DNA of 64,000 nucleotides from assembly GCA_034440575.1 (NCBI GenBank), contig JAOTOL010001470.1, positions 209,501 through 273,500 on the forward strand. Direction: 5' to 3'. The notes beneath the pieces are model-generated. The model made no database searches, was not told where the DNA came from, and worked only from the letters and a program-made list of their open reading frames with translations. The first letter of the stretch is position 1, and every line of letters begins with the position of its first letter. Shown one piece after another: positions 35,642 to 46,700 of this stretch. This stretch comes from Imbricaverruca yamaguchii (Eukaryota; Arthropoda; Thecostraca; Neoverrucidae). A program made the position numbers and the translations under genes.

Positions 35642-35694
35642 GACGTCCTCCCACCGTGACACCTGGCGGCAAACTTAATATTCACACATTATAA

Positions 35695-35875
35695 AGTGTG
35701 TTGGTTGGGATCAACCAAATATTTAAGTAGCATGATGCTATTCGTTTTTTCCTTTAGCTTTCTTATCAGCATAAATATAGCAGTGGTCATTGGGGGCCCA
35801 AATCAACATTGAGGGGCCAAGATCAACATTTGTGGGGCCATGGCCCCCACAAAAGGATACAAATTGACGCCCCTG
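35695..35875. repeat. First copy of the hAT right-end block, part 2
   Basis: Continues 31373 after removal of LINE C. It matches 36040-36235: TTTTTCCTTTAG.TTTCT, CATTGGGGG, GGGGCCATGGCC, CACAAAAGGAT and the terminus GACGCCCCTG, which ends at 35875. Confidence 0.82.
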
Positions 35876-36235
35876 AATCCATCAGCATCTGCTAATCTCA
35901 GCATTTTATGATGCAAGTTGTGCTTCCACAGTGGAGGGGAATCCAGTTATTTTGTTGTTGTTTTTTTGCACAATTTTCAATTTTGCAACAAAAGGTAAAG
36001 AGTCAGTCCACTATCTCAACCTAATCAGTTTCTTTGTAGTACAAAATACTCTGGTTAATATCAACTAAGTTTTCTATACTGCATGATGTTTTCTTCTGTT
36101 TTCTTTTTTTTCCTTTAGATTTCTGATGAACATAAAAACAGCATGGCTTATTGGGGGGCCCAAATAAACATGGGGGGGCAAGATCAACATTGGTGGGGCC
36201 ATGGCCTCCACAAAAGGATCAAATCGACGCCCCTG
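35876..36235. repeat. Second copy of the hAT right-end block (true outer end)
   Basis: Tandem copy of the block represented by 31211-31373 plus 35695-35875. It ends in the terminus ATCGACGCCCCTG at 36235. LINE B and the target duplication follow directly, so this is the end used at insertion, or a copy formed afterwards. Confidence 0.82.
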
Positions 36236-36417
36236 ATGTGCATGTGTCAGGCCACTTTTGCAATACTGTGTTCAAGCTTTGTTCCCTAGTAATGAAAAAG
36301 ATTGTTGGTTTTTAGATTGAGTACATAAAAGAGCAACACAAATGGTTAATGGTATAAGCAACCTGGCATATGAGAACAGATGAAAAGAAATTGAATATCT
36401 CTTCACTTAGATATAGA
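36236..36417 (+). mobile_element. LINE copy B, 3' part
   Basis: Resumes with GTGCATGTGTCAGGCCAC, then text matching LINE A at 28950-29125 (AATACTG..T.CAAGC, AAAAAGATTGTTGG, GGTATAAGCAACCTGGCATA, CACTTAGATATAGA). It is the continuation of 29588-29888 across the hAT-like insertion. Homology stops near 36417, before the usual 3' end. Confidence 0.85.
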
Positions 36418-37354
36418 CATAGGGCGTACCCAGCTCTTTCTATGTCGAGCATCATCCAGAAGCATAAGTAAAAACAAATTGTCTTCTTCCATCTACAGCA
36501 CGTAACCCTCGACGCTTAATTCATACAGGCCAGTCCACAATTAAATTCGCACAGACCAACACACCTCACGCACATCACAAGCAATGAGTGAAGTGCGCCA
36601 CTTCATAAACCAAGCGCCAGTAAGGGATGCGTCCGTTGTTACCAATTCGCGTCTTGAGTATTTCCGATGTTACCATATCTCCATCTTCTGCCGTTCTTAT
36701 TCTGCGGACAAGAAAGTTTCTTATCCGTTTCGGTCTGTCGCGATGTGAACCGGGCTTTACTCCCGCCGTCGGCCGGCCGCGAGGCTGGCAAACGAGGGCG
36801 TCACCACCCGCCCTCGTCGAAGTCGCCGTCAGAGACCGCTGACGGGACGGTGGCCGAGGGCGACCGGCCCGGCCCGGCTCTGATGTCGCCCCGGGCAGAG
36901 CCGGAGACTGCTGTGCGCCACCACGCCTGCCGCTGCCGCCGGCTGTTGCAGCGGAATGTCGGCGCGGCGGCGGCCGGCACCTGTCGCCGCCGCGTGCCCC
37001 GGCACCCAGCAATTTGCATAATCAGCGGCCGCACGCCGATGCAGGGTTTTATACCGGATTTATTGACAGCGGCCGCGCGGCTAATTCCCGGCCTGGCGCC
37101 GGCGGCCGGCCGCTTCTGCTGCCTGCCGAGCACTCACCGTGCGGCTCATCGCTCCCCCCTCCCCCTGGCCGTCGGCCAGTCACGCGCCGAACCGCACTAT
37201 CCTAACAGGGCTTCCCCGACTGAGAGGCCCTAGTCTACAGACTATTCCATTGTGTATGGATGGGTATCATAAAAGTATTAAGCTTCTTCTACTTTGTTCT
37301 TTTCTTTTTTATTCGTTTCTCTGGCGCGTCCGGGTCCTGTCCGACTCCGGAGCC
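36418..37354. other. No supported gene; GC island 36750-37140
   Basis: 36418-36740 is unremarkable. 36750-37140 is rich in CG and GGCCGGC strings, with long overlapping open frames on both strands and no domain I recognise. Confidence 0.4.
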
Positions 37355-37470
37355 TCTTTATCTCTTTCTCTCTCTTTCTCCCTCTTTCTATCTCCTCTCT
37401 CTTTTTATCTCTTTCTTTCTCTTTCTCTCTCTTTCGATCTCTTTTTCTCTATCTCCTCTCTCTCTCTTCC
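37355..37470. repeat. (CT)n-like pyrimidine tract
   Basis: TCTCTTTCTCTCTCTTTCTC and similar, to about 37470. Low complexity; the overlapping open frames are Ser/Leu/Phe-rich artefacts. Confidence 0.95.
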
Positions 37471-37526
37471 CGAAGTCCCAGTCCCAGTCGCGCCCGGCAA
37501 AGCCGGTCAGCTGGGTCAAAGAGGGC

Positions 37527-37710
37527 ATTGACTGACCAGAACAGAGGTGTTGACTGACCAGTACGGAGGCGTTGACTGACCAGAACAGTGGTGTTGACTG
37601 ATCAGTACGAAGGTGTTGACTGACCAGAACAGTGGTGTTGACTGATCAGTACGAAGGTGTTGACTGACCAGAACAGAGGTGTTGACTAACAAGTACAGAT
37701 GTGTTAACAG
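37527..37710. repeat. 22-bp minisatellite, ~8 units
   Basis: TTGACTGACCAG starts at 37528, 37550, 37572 and onward, 22 bp apart. Units alternate AACAG.GGTG and TACG.AGG, giving a 44-bp dimer. The last units are degenerate. Confidence 0.95.
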
Positions 37711-38109
37711 ACTACAGACATCAGCCATGACCGCCTCCAGAACCAGCGCCTGACGTTTCTCTATGATGCCACGCCCCCGGCAAGGTCACGGAGGGCCGCC
37801 GGCGGTCGGCACTGGTGGTGGGTCAACAGCGTCACCAGCGGTCAGGGAGACGGCGGTCGGCTGAAGGACAGACCGGGGCCACGCCACGATCCCGTGAGAG
37901 CCTCCTGACGGCCGCCGACGCCCTGACCTCTTTGTGGCGTCACGGCGGCCGGTGTGACGTCACCACGACGCGATATAGCGCCGCTGGGAGAAAGCGCGCC
38001 GTCGTGGGATCCGTCAGGTCAACTGTGGTGGCCGCCTGAGGTGAGCGGCGAAGTCAGGGCTGCCCTGCTGCTCTCTTTGACCGTCGACCCGCGTCGAGAT
38101 CAAGTGCAG
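37711..38109. other. GC-rich spacer
   Basis: About 400 bases of GC-rich sequence with GTGACGTCAC (CRE-like) near 37955. No gene recognised. Confidence 0.4.
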
Positions 38110-38946
38110 GTCACGTCCATCACGTCATCACCCTCCATCATCACGTCATCACCCTCCATCATCACGTCATCATCCTACATCATCACGTCATCATCCTACA
38201 TCATCACGTCATCATCCTACATCATCACGTCATCACCCTTCATAATCACGTCATCACCCTCCATCATCACGCCATCACCCTACATCATCACGTCATCATC
38301 CTACATCATCACGTCATCACCCTCCATCATCACGTCATCACCCTCCATCATCACGTCATCACCCTACATCATCACGTCATCATCCTACATCATCACGTCA
38401 TCACCCTACATCATCACGTCATGACCCTCCATCATCACGTCATCATACTACATCATCACGACATCACCCTCCATCATCACGTCATCATCCTACATCATCA
38501 CGTCATCACCCTCCATCATCACGTCATCACCCTCCATCATCACGTCATCATCCTCCATCATCACGTCATCATCCTACATCATCACGTCATCACCCTCCAT
38601 CATCACGTCATCATCCACCATCATCACGTCATCATCCTACATCATCACGTCATCACCCTCCATCATCACGTCATCATCCTACATCATCACGTCATCATCC
38701 TACATCATCACGTCATCACCCTTCATAATCACGTCATCACCCTCCATCATCACGTCATCACCCTCCATCATCACGTCATCACCCTACATCATCACGTCAT
38801 CATCCTACATCATCACGTCATCACCCTACATCATCACGTCATCATCCTACATCATCACGTCATCACCCTCCATCATCACGTCATCATCCTACATCATCAC
38901 GTCATCACCCTCCATCATCACGTCATCACCCTCCATCATCACGTCG
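38110..38946. repeat. 21-bp minisatellite, ~40 units
   Basis: CATCATCACGTCATCACCC and CATCATCACGTCATCATCC units of 21 bp. Each has an ACGTCAT string, which is a CRE/ATF half-site on the other strand (ATGACGT). The period is a multiple of 3, so each frame encodes a constant heptapeptide (SSPSIIT-like or LHHHVI-like). These frames are repeat artefacts. Confidence 0.97.
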
Positions 38947-38959
38947 TCATCCCTGCTGT

Positions 38960-39105
38960 TGCCCTGCTGCTGCCCTGCTGCTCTCTCTCTCTCTCTCTCT
39001 GACCGTCGACTTGCGTCAAGGTCAGGTTTACGTCCATCAAGGCATCACCCTTCATCGGTACGTCATCACCCTCCATCATCACGTCATCATCCTCCATCGT
39101 GACAT
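38960..39105. repeat. Flank duplication with (CT)n and residual 21-bp units
   Basis: CCCTGCTGCTCTCT, GACCGTCGAC, GCGTC.AGGTCA and CGTCCATCA.G.CATCACCC here repeat the sequence just left of the array (38064-38130). Two or three residual 21-bp units follow. The (CT)n at 38980-39001 is an expansion of the CTCTCT present in the left copy. Confidence 0.8.
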
Positions 39106-40169
39106 CAAAAACAGAACGAAACGAATGGGACGGCTGTTATCTACTCCGTACAGTTTAATGGCATTACCATAGCCGCACGGAGCCGACCAAACAAGCGGCA
39201 AGACCGCAGCTGTTCTTGCAGTTTACGAGACGAGTGTGTGCACGGAGACCAATCTGTTTAACAGTGAGCGATTGTGAGATAGTGTGGGCCGGGGAGCACA
39301 CACTTATCACAGCAGCAATGTCAGTTTTCGGCCGTTCTCCGGAGACATGTCGGCTGTGTCTCGCAGAGACCGGATATAAACATTCTCAAGCTGGCTGCCG
39401 ATCGGTGCGCGCTCTTGAGAGAACGAAGCAAGGTCACGCCGCGTCTGGGGAGAATGCCGGGCGTGCGCCTCTCCTGAGCTGAGTGCTGGGTCAGGCGGAG
39501 GAACAACCGCCAAAGGCGTCACCGCCGCTCTGGTCCCTGGGGTCCGAGCGGGCCCAACCGGGACAGGAGGCGACCACGGCCCTACTCCTCCGACATAGCG
39601 GTCGTTCCTGCGCCATCAAGGACCCAGGTGTAGGTCAAGCTGGGACTGGATCCTACCTGAGCACTGAAGGCAGCGGCACCTCTGCACACCACTACACGAC
39701 GGGCCGATAAATTGAATCCGGCTGAGACATCCAAGCCAGGAAGTTGAAGCGTCCCAAAAGACATGCAAGACATGCTCGACGCCACTGCTCGTGCCGGCCT
39801 GGGCTTCAGAGCACCGGTCGGTCTCCTGCCAGCGTCCAGTTCAGACAGCCCGGCACACACCGGACGGCAGGCTGGGTCAGTCGCGCCGCTGACCCGGCCA
39901 CAACGTGCAGGAGCCTCGCGCCTATCACGTGGCCACGTCATCGCAGCCGGGAAACCCGCCGCCGACCGACGGCTGCAAGCGCACGGCGAACGCCGGCGTG
40001 CTCGAGAGTGGCCGGCCGCCAGCCACTGACGGCCACGTGCAAAGCGGGCCGCCGTCAATCCACTCAATTGGCTCGAATTTACTGGCCGTGGAATTGCAGA
40101 TGTGTCGTTCTCACCTGCAGCTGAGGGCCGCATAAACAGCGGCCGAATCGTGTGGTGAGATCGCACTGG
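39106..40169. other. No supported gene; GC-rich from 39400
   Basis: About 1 kb with overlapping open frames on both strands in GC-rich DNA. No domain or splice-bounded exon recognised. Confidence 0.4.
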
Positions 40170-40955
40170 CAACCGGGCCAGGCGGCGGTGCTGTCTGCAG
40201 TATCTGTGGAAGCACGTCACAGGCATCGGATCACAGGCATCACAAGCAACTAACACAGGCATCGGGCCAAGAGATCGCTCTGTCTGCAGCACCTGTGGCA
40301 GAACCTCACAGGCATCGGACCAGGAAATGGCGCTGTTTATAGCACCTGTAATAAGACATTACAGGCATCGCACCAAGAGGCGGCGCTGTCTGCAGCATCT
40401 GTGGCAGGACGTCTCATACATCGGGCCAGGAGGTGGCACTGCCTTCAGCATCTCTGACAGGACGTCTCATACATCGGGCCAGGAGGTGGCACTGCCTACA
40501 GCATCTGCGACAGGACGTCACAGGCATGGATCGAGGAGGTGGCACTGCCTACAGCATCTGTGGCAGGACGTCACAGGCATGGATCCAGGAGGTGGCACTG
40601 CCTACAGCATCTGCGACAGGACGTCACAGGCATGGATCCAGGAGGTGGCACTGCCTACAGCATCTGTGGCAGGACGTCTCAGGCATGGATCCAGGAGGTG
40701 GCACTGCCTACAGCATCTGTGGCAGGACGTCTCAGGCATGGATCCAGGAGGTGGCACTGCCTACAGCATCTGTGGCAGGACGTCACAGGCATGGATCCAG
40801 GAGGTGGCACTGCCTACAGCATCTGCGACAGGACGTCACAGGCATGGATCCAGGAGGTGGCACTGCCTACAGCATCTGTGGCAGGACGTCTCAGGCATCG
40901 GGTCAGAAGGTAGTGCTGTCTGCAGCACCTACGGTAGGACGTCACAAGCAACTAA
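40170..40955. repeat. 53-bp minisatellite, ~15 units
   Basis: GCATGGATCCAGGAGGTGGC recurs at 40577, 40630, 40683 and onward, 53 bp apart. The unit continues ACTGCCTACAGCATCTG and GGCAGGACGTCACAG. Outer units are diverged (CATCGGGCCA, CTGTCTGCAGCACC), while 40500-40900 is nearly identical. Long open frames through it are artefacts of the repeat. Confidence 0.96.
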
Positions 40956-43756
40956 CACAGCTTATTCGGTATTCTTGATCAAGGTAACTGCAATATTGAC
41001 AATCGTAAGGGCTGCCTTTCTTTCGGCTGGCACCTCCATCTATTTACTTCGGAGCCTGCAGGATCACTAGAACATGCTAGCGAATGAATGACCATGTGGC
41101 AGTAAAAGCTTCGAAAAGCGAAAACAGGACAAAAGTTGATGAAAAATGGAAGCTTGCAAAATTGATTGTGGTGGAGAATGTCTGCCAAATTTTCTTTCAT
41201 AGCCGACGTCGGAACGAAATTTTCCATAAAAATCCATTTTACAAATTATGGTTACGCTTCCAAAGCAAGTTTTTACTTCGATACACAATGCGCCCAGCTG
41301 AAATTACACGATGAAATTGTGCAGTGCGGGTCTTCGGACCTTCTTGCTTCTATGCGTAGACGATGCGACTTTTTTCATTACATTCTATGTCTTCTAGGGA
41401 ACACCGAATGCCACTGTTGAGATCCATTTTCTTCAAAGTGTCACGTTGTACTGTGTACGATGTTGTTCTAACCGGACTTCTCATAGGAATAGCGACATTT
41501 GACTGCGGCGAAGAAAACAAAGTTCCTCACTCTGGAGCGAATGGATCTCAGCAATGTCTGGGCCCGGCCCCAGATCCCACTCGCCAGTGGTCCAGTGGCA
41601 GGACCCGACCCAGAACGCGGCACCACGGCCCGGCTCGAGCTGTAGGGCTCGGACCAAATCCGTGCTGGGGCTCTCCTTAGTGGTGGTGTCTGGCGCAGAC
41701 TCGGACCGTCGGCGCGCGCTCGGGTCGTGGCCCCGGCTGTCACCGACAACGGCCGCGCGTCGCAATCTAAATGGATCCGACTGGCCCGAGTAATGGTGCA
41801 TGTCAGGGCGACCAGAACGGATACAAATTGATATGGTTGGGGCGTGCTGAGGTCGTCTTTCCTGCGAACAGCTCAACTGGCAGCGATGGCACGCGGGGTG
41901 AAAAGAAACAAGAAATGGCTAGCGATGGTACGCGGGGCGGCGGCGAACAAGACCAGGAAATGTGGAAGCCGAACGGCACCGCCACTCACTGAGGAAGGAA
42001 TGGTGTCCCGTTACTCGGACAAGTGGGCACAGGTGGACGCCTCGCGTCTTCGTGCAGCTGATGACTCTCATCAAGAAGCAGCCGTCCTCGTATTTGCAGG
42101 ATGCATACCATCCCCTCTCCGCCCCTTAGTCAGCAATGTAGATCCGCAACTGGGCGTGCGGTGGCAATGTTTGCCTTCTCTGTAAACTTCGGCCAAACTT
42201 GGGCTACATGAAGACCGAATTCCAATTCCGAATTCCGAATCCACCGGTCTTTCATTCCAATTGCTGTTACTGAATGTCTTCAACGGATTGCGATCAGCGA
42301 GCGGGCACCGCCTAAACCTCCCGATGCTAACCGTGACAAAGCAGCCGTGACGAATTTGATGGCGTTATGCAGATATATGCACAGCATCACCGGACGTTAT
42401 ATTTTGACCAGCTACTCATCGGTCTGGGCATAAACTCAAACTGTGGTTCGGCTGGGTACTCTTAGTATGTCGGTACGTCCCCTGTCGCCCATGCTCCATC
42501 CATGGAAAGTCTGGAGTAGGTTCTGTACAGGAGCCGCCTGCGATTTGTGAGGTAGCCAGTGTTCCCCACCTGCATTGCAGAAGACGCCTCTACATGCATG
42601 GCGAGATGCATGCCCGAGTCTGTGAGTGGATTCTGGTTGCGAAAATTGAGAGGGACATGTTCAACGTTTGGAAAATTTCCGATCCGCTTTTTCTGATACC
42701 TGTTGTCGAAATTGATAAAACGCGCTTTCTCCAGAATATTGAAACGACAAATGTAAGATATAGAAATCATGCGCGACATGCATCCAGCTGAACCCATTCC
42801 CTCCCCCACCAGGGAATTACCGTACCCATGAGTGTCCAGTTTTCCCCATCTAAATTGGGACATGTTCCGGCTTATGTAGAGTTAATTGCCTATATGGATA
42901 CACAATACCCACAATGCTGATAATAGCGCACATTATCGAACACGTTGGCATCGCAGGCTCCGTCGGCCGCTCGGCGAGAGTCGTCGCGGGCACGGCGTCG
43001 CCGATATTGTGACGGATGCCTCCTGTCCGACGAACGTTTTGTGAACATACGCAGACTGACTGGCCACGACGGCACGATCGCGCGTAGTTTTCGCGATATC
43101 ACCACGTATCCTTTGTTGATGTGTTGGCACTCGGCGGCGCAGGGCGGGGTGGAGTGTCGTCGTACTGTCGATGACGGAGGTCTCATGATGTTGCAGACTC
43201 TGATCGGTGCTAAAAAAACGTGCACAGAGAAGTGAACCTACAGAAATTCAGGTCAGCAGCACCAATTGATGGTCTGTGACTGGTGTGGACACCGATTGGA
43301 GAGGGGGTGCCTGTACTGTACCACGCCAACTGGAGGAGAGACATGAGGTATGAGGCATGAGGTACTGTTCCAACCCGACTCAAGGCCAGGTATCTGTACA
43401 TGTATCTTACCAGGCCTTACCAAGTCAGAAATGCCCTCACGACTAGAGCAGAGGGACTTGCGGCGCGGTTACGGGCACCGCCGCAGACTTAGCCGCACCA
43501 TGACCTTGCCGGGTCACGGCGGGGTCGGCGTCACGCAGGGAAGCGTCGTTTGTCCGCGCCGTTTCAATTGGCCGAGATGGCCGCTTTACGGCGGACTGCT
43601 GGCCAAATGTGCGCGCGGCATGGGGCACCGGCGAGAGGTTAACTAGCTCGATTCACCTCGCCGGGACGCGGCCAGAATTCCGCCCGCGGAAAACATCCAT
43701 TACCGAGCTGGGGCTGGAGCAGAGGAGTTGGCGGCCGGATTGGGCATGGCTCGGCA
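40956..43756. other. No supported gene
   Basis: About 2.8 kb without a repeat or coding family that I recognise. 41570-41760 and 42940-43640 are GC-rich. The frame near 41890-42180 (plus), rich in Lys/Arg at its start, was examined and not recognised. Confidence 0.4.
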
Positions 43757-44015
43757 CGAGGTGGTCTTCGAAGTGGTCACCGAACTGGCTGTCGAGGTGG
43801 TCGGCGAGGTGGTCGGCGAGGTGGTCGTCGAGGTGGTTGTTGAGGCATTTGTCGAGGTGGTCGGCGAGGTGGTCGGCGAGGTGGTCGTCGAGGTGGTTGT
43901 AGAGGTATTTGTTGAGGTGGTCGTCGAGGTAGTCGTCGAGGTGGTCGTCGAGGTGGTTGTTGAGGTATTTGTTGAGGTGGTCGTCGAGGTACTCGTGAGG
44001 TGGTCATAGAGGTGG
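43757..44015. repeat. GAGGTGGTC(G/T)TC minisatellite
   Basis: Units of 12 bp such as GAGGTGGTCGTC and GAGGTGGTCGGC, with interspersed GAGGTATTTGTT or GAGGCATTTGTC, forming a higher-order period of roughly 60-66 bp. Reads as EVV-rich or RWS-rich on plus and as TTST-rich on minus. Not a protein signal. Confidence 0.93.
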
Positions 44016-45309
44016 TTGTCAGTTGTTGGCCTGCGGTGGGACCGGGTTGACGGGTGCAACTTGCGGGTGATGTTCAACAGGGCTGCGGCACATGAGAGCG
44101 AGGGCATCGGACCGGTTTATCGGTCTTACCGATTGCACGTTGCTTTGCATTCGTGTTAGCCGTTAACTATCGATACTACCGGTACGTTTCACTTCAGCAA
44201 TGATTGTTTTCACAATGATTCGTACGCAGGCTAGTTAATAACCATGATCGAGGTCGGTTCTTGTTTGTTCCAGACCGTAAAGCGTGGCATTCACGCAGAA
44301 GCTGCGGTCGTTTACCAGACGCGTGCGGAATTTCTCGGCAGATGATTGGGCAGGTCAGCACTCACGGTATCATTAATGAATAGGCCGCACGACATTCGGA
44401 GCGTTTGTTCGAGGTTTCTCTCAGCCCAAGTGAAATTATAACGTAGTGTAACCAGTGGTAAATCTGGCGGGCACTAATTCAACACTTAATGTCCGATTGG
44501 CCACAACGAAGAGGGGAAGCTCGTGGCCGGCGGCGGCTGCTTCTGCCGGCCGGGCCGTATTTATCATCATCCGTGGTAATTGATGTCGACAGACCGGTTA
44601 GCTCTCTAGATGCATACGAAGCCCGGGAGAACGTGCGGCCGCTTGGGTGCTATGTGTACGGCATCAAGAGCCGAACCACAGGGTGAGTAACCACCGGTCA
44701 CCTTCACACCCGCTGTCTAACACGGGCTGACCGCGGTCACATCTCAGGATGGGGCGTGCGAGCTCTCCCGGGTGGCTACGTGCACGCCACTGGCCGACCC
44801 AAGGTCATCGGAAGGTCGCCTGTGTTTGAATCGCCGCCATCAGCTTACTGGCCAAACTCCGTGTTTAAGCTTAGCGTTCTGGCGTAGTGTTACACGAGGT
44901 CTACTGGGGCGGGGAGAGGGAGGGAATGGGAGAGGAAGGGAGGAAAGCGTCGTCTCAAGAATGTCTGTTCATAATGTTGTGTTTCTCGTGAAGCTGGAAT
45001 CTATCAGCACACAGATATTCAAAGTTTAAAGTTGAGACTGGCGATTTTTACCCGACTAGAATCAACGTGTTCGTTTTTGTTTTGTTGTGCTGATGCCGAG
45101 TCTGCGAATATATCGACATAAAGCGGGAACAGGAACACAGATTGCATGACGGGCAAGTACCTTCATTGCCAATGATCTTGCCTGATGGAAGAGGAATCAT
45201 GTTAATGTTATCATTTCTCTTCAATTACTTTTGCATTGAGCATATGTGAGTGATACATATATCTAACGTTAGGGAAGATCCAAGATGGTGTAAATCTTTC
45301 CATGTGAAG
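44016..45309. other. No supported gene
   Basis: About 1.3 kb. A possible splice-donor-like GGGTGAGTAA lies at 44681-44690 after an open frame (44489-44686) without recognisable motif. A purine-rich patch lies at 44905-44945. Nothing firm. Confidence 0.4.
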
Positions 45310-46045
45310 GTTGCGCAATAGCCTGCGTCAATCATTTTCAAAGTGGTGTTATCAAAAACGGCTCCTGTTTTTCTTTTGCCCTGATATTTACGTAACAATT
45401 TGACATTATAATTATATCGCTCGCCAATAGGCATTTTTCTCAAAATGCGTTTGAAAAAGACTGTTTTTGGCATTCGGCGCCATATTGGCCGTGATAATCA
45501 ATCCAGATAAGTGGGTCAAATAGTGCCTCTTTTTATCGTCTCGACAGCTGAGTCGGTTGAAACAACGTACTATTGTGGAAAAAACGATAGTTAAGAAAAT
45601 ATCGGATATCTTATGTCTTCTAATACGCCAGCAACTGTCCATTTCGGGCATATAAGGAACTCTGAGGTTTAAACGAATAAAAATCACGATACAGCCGCGG
45701 TTTCTGCAGTCACTCATTTAAAGACTTCAGCACCACTCCCTGAAAATGGAAATATAGGCAAAGCTTCATATTTGTTCGCTTTTTTAACTACATAGCAGCA
45801 TGATTGAGGGAGGCTGCTTTGTACGCATATGCATTACATACCAAATACCTACCTATTCGTCGGATGTTGAGACATTCAGATAGCCTTTCCACATCACGTT
45901 CAGATGAAAATCATATACGTTGGTGATAAACATGATTACAATTCGCCGTGATTATTGAAATTCGCCGTGATCACCATGGGACCATCCATGCTTTTTTTTC
46001 CCAAAGGGACACATGGCAGACATCAATCAATGAACTAGTATATCC
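45310..46045 (+). repeat. IR3 left inverted arm
   Basis: Reverse-complement match to 46700-47055 and 47877-48095. It carries no coding signal of its own. Confidence 0.82.
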
Positions 46046-46129
46046 AAGGCAAACATCGCGCGAAGATGCGGAGCACAACTGACTGGTCGGCATAGAGCAC
46101 CGCAGTTCTATCTTTCATGGAACTCACAG

Positions 46130-46700
46130 TCGTTTTAGCATATTCTCCACGTCCCTCTTAGTTGTTATCACGGGCAAAAGCTGCCGGTGCATGCAGCCAG
46201 CCCGGATGCAGCCGTCCCTCCTCTCCTTCCCGTGCGCGTTTTTGCAGCTAGCGACACCTATTTCACGCATCATTCAACTGACTGACCGTGCACGGGAAAC
46301 TGTGGAGATGACATTGGCATGTCCACATAGCCATCAAATTCGGTGCTTGGCGTGTGGCACGTGAGGGTCGGTTCGAAGGCGCCGTCCCAGGATATCCTGC
46401 AGACTCTCCGCGGCCTCATTTAGTCTCGGAGTTCTCCTGGGACGGACGCTGGGGTCTCCACGCTCATTTTGCCGCGGATGCACCTGATACGTTCAACGGC
46501 TAACTGGCGTTCTGCTCTGTCATCGCCACAGAGCAGTGTCTGGAGCACCATTTCGCTGTGAGCATACAAGGCACTGGAGTGGAGATACGGCATCGCGATG
46601 CTCACGAGTTCCCCATGCTGTAGCCGAGTGAGCTGCAGCTGGCGCAGCACATGCCGCGGCCCACCCAACCAGTTGCGCTGCACCTTCGCGCGATGTTTGG
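46130..46700 (-). pseudogene. C-terminal fragment of a transposase-like family (IR3 core)
   Basis: On the minus strand from about 46700 the frame reads VQRNW, then YLHSSALYAHSEMVLQTLL, DRAERQLAVERIRCIRGK and a stop at 46420. It continues as PQFPVHGQSVE, a stop, then ERRDGCIRA and RQLLPV near 46190. I know this order (QRN.YF.H.EN.LL.ML, R..A..RI...R, then FP.H.Q.VER and RDG.IRA) from the C-terminus of a large repetitive family of predicted proteins in arthropods and cnidarians. Internal stops and the lack of any N-terminal part make it a relic. The function is not established; its position between inverted arms suggests a transposase. Confidence 0.6.

Larger units (their letters stand above)
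31374..35686 (-). mobile_element. LINE copy C, nearly full-length CR1-like element
   Basis: A minus-strand LINE of about 4.3 kb. In its own 5' to 3' order it has two tandem 198-bp units (35641-35246), an untranslated leader, ORF1 (34759-33833), ORF2 endonuclease (33824-32812), a shortened reverse transcriptase, the ORF2 C-terminus, and a 3' end with TTTATGTC-type repeats near 31374-31390. CATTATAA occurs at 31366-31373 and 35687-35694, so an 8-bp target duplication is likely. The insertion site lies inside the right-end block of the hAT-like element. ORF1 esterase plus ORF2 endonuclease plus CR1-type C-terminus places it in the CR1/L2 group. The copy is inactive through stops, frameshifts and a deletion of the reverse transcriptase core. 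Confidence 0.88.
29889..36235. mobile_element. hAT-like element nested in LINE B
   Basis: The left end CAGAGGTGTCGATT and the right end (reverse complement CAGGGGCGTCGATT) match at 12 of 14 bases. Flanks CTGTGCAT (29881-29888) and ATGTGCAT (36236-36243) match at 7 of 8 bases, as expected for an 8-bp hAT duplication. LINE B sequence is interrupted exactly at these points. The element contains no recognisable transposase. About 4.3 kb of its 6.3 kb is the nested LINE C, so the element itself is about 2 kb and non-autonomous or decayed. Its right ~350 bp is present twice in tandem. Confidence 0.8.

Noticed and set aside
38421..39002. His-rich protein from a 193-codon frame
   Set aside because: It is a translation of the 21-bp minisatellite. 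The other frame gives a different heptapeptide equally well.
41844..42185. Basic N-terminal frame as a nucleolar or ribosomal-type protein
   Set aside because: Only a short Lys/Arg run suggests this. No family pattern continues downstream.
43728..44009. Val/Glu-rich membrane or structural protein
   Set aside because: Produced by the GAGGTGGTC repeat. The opposite strand is also open with Thr/Ser repeats.
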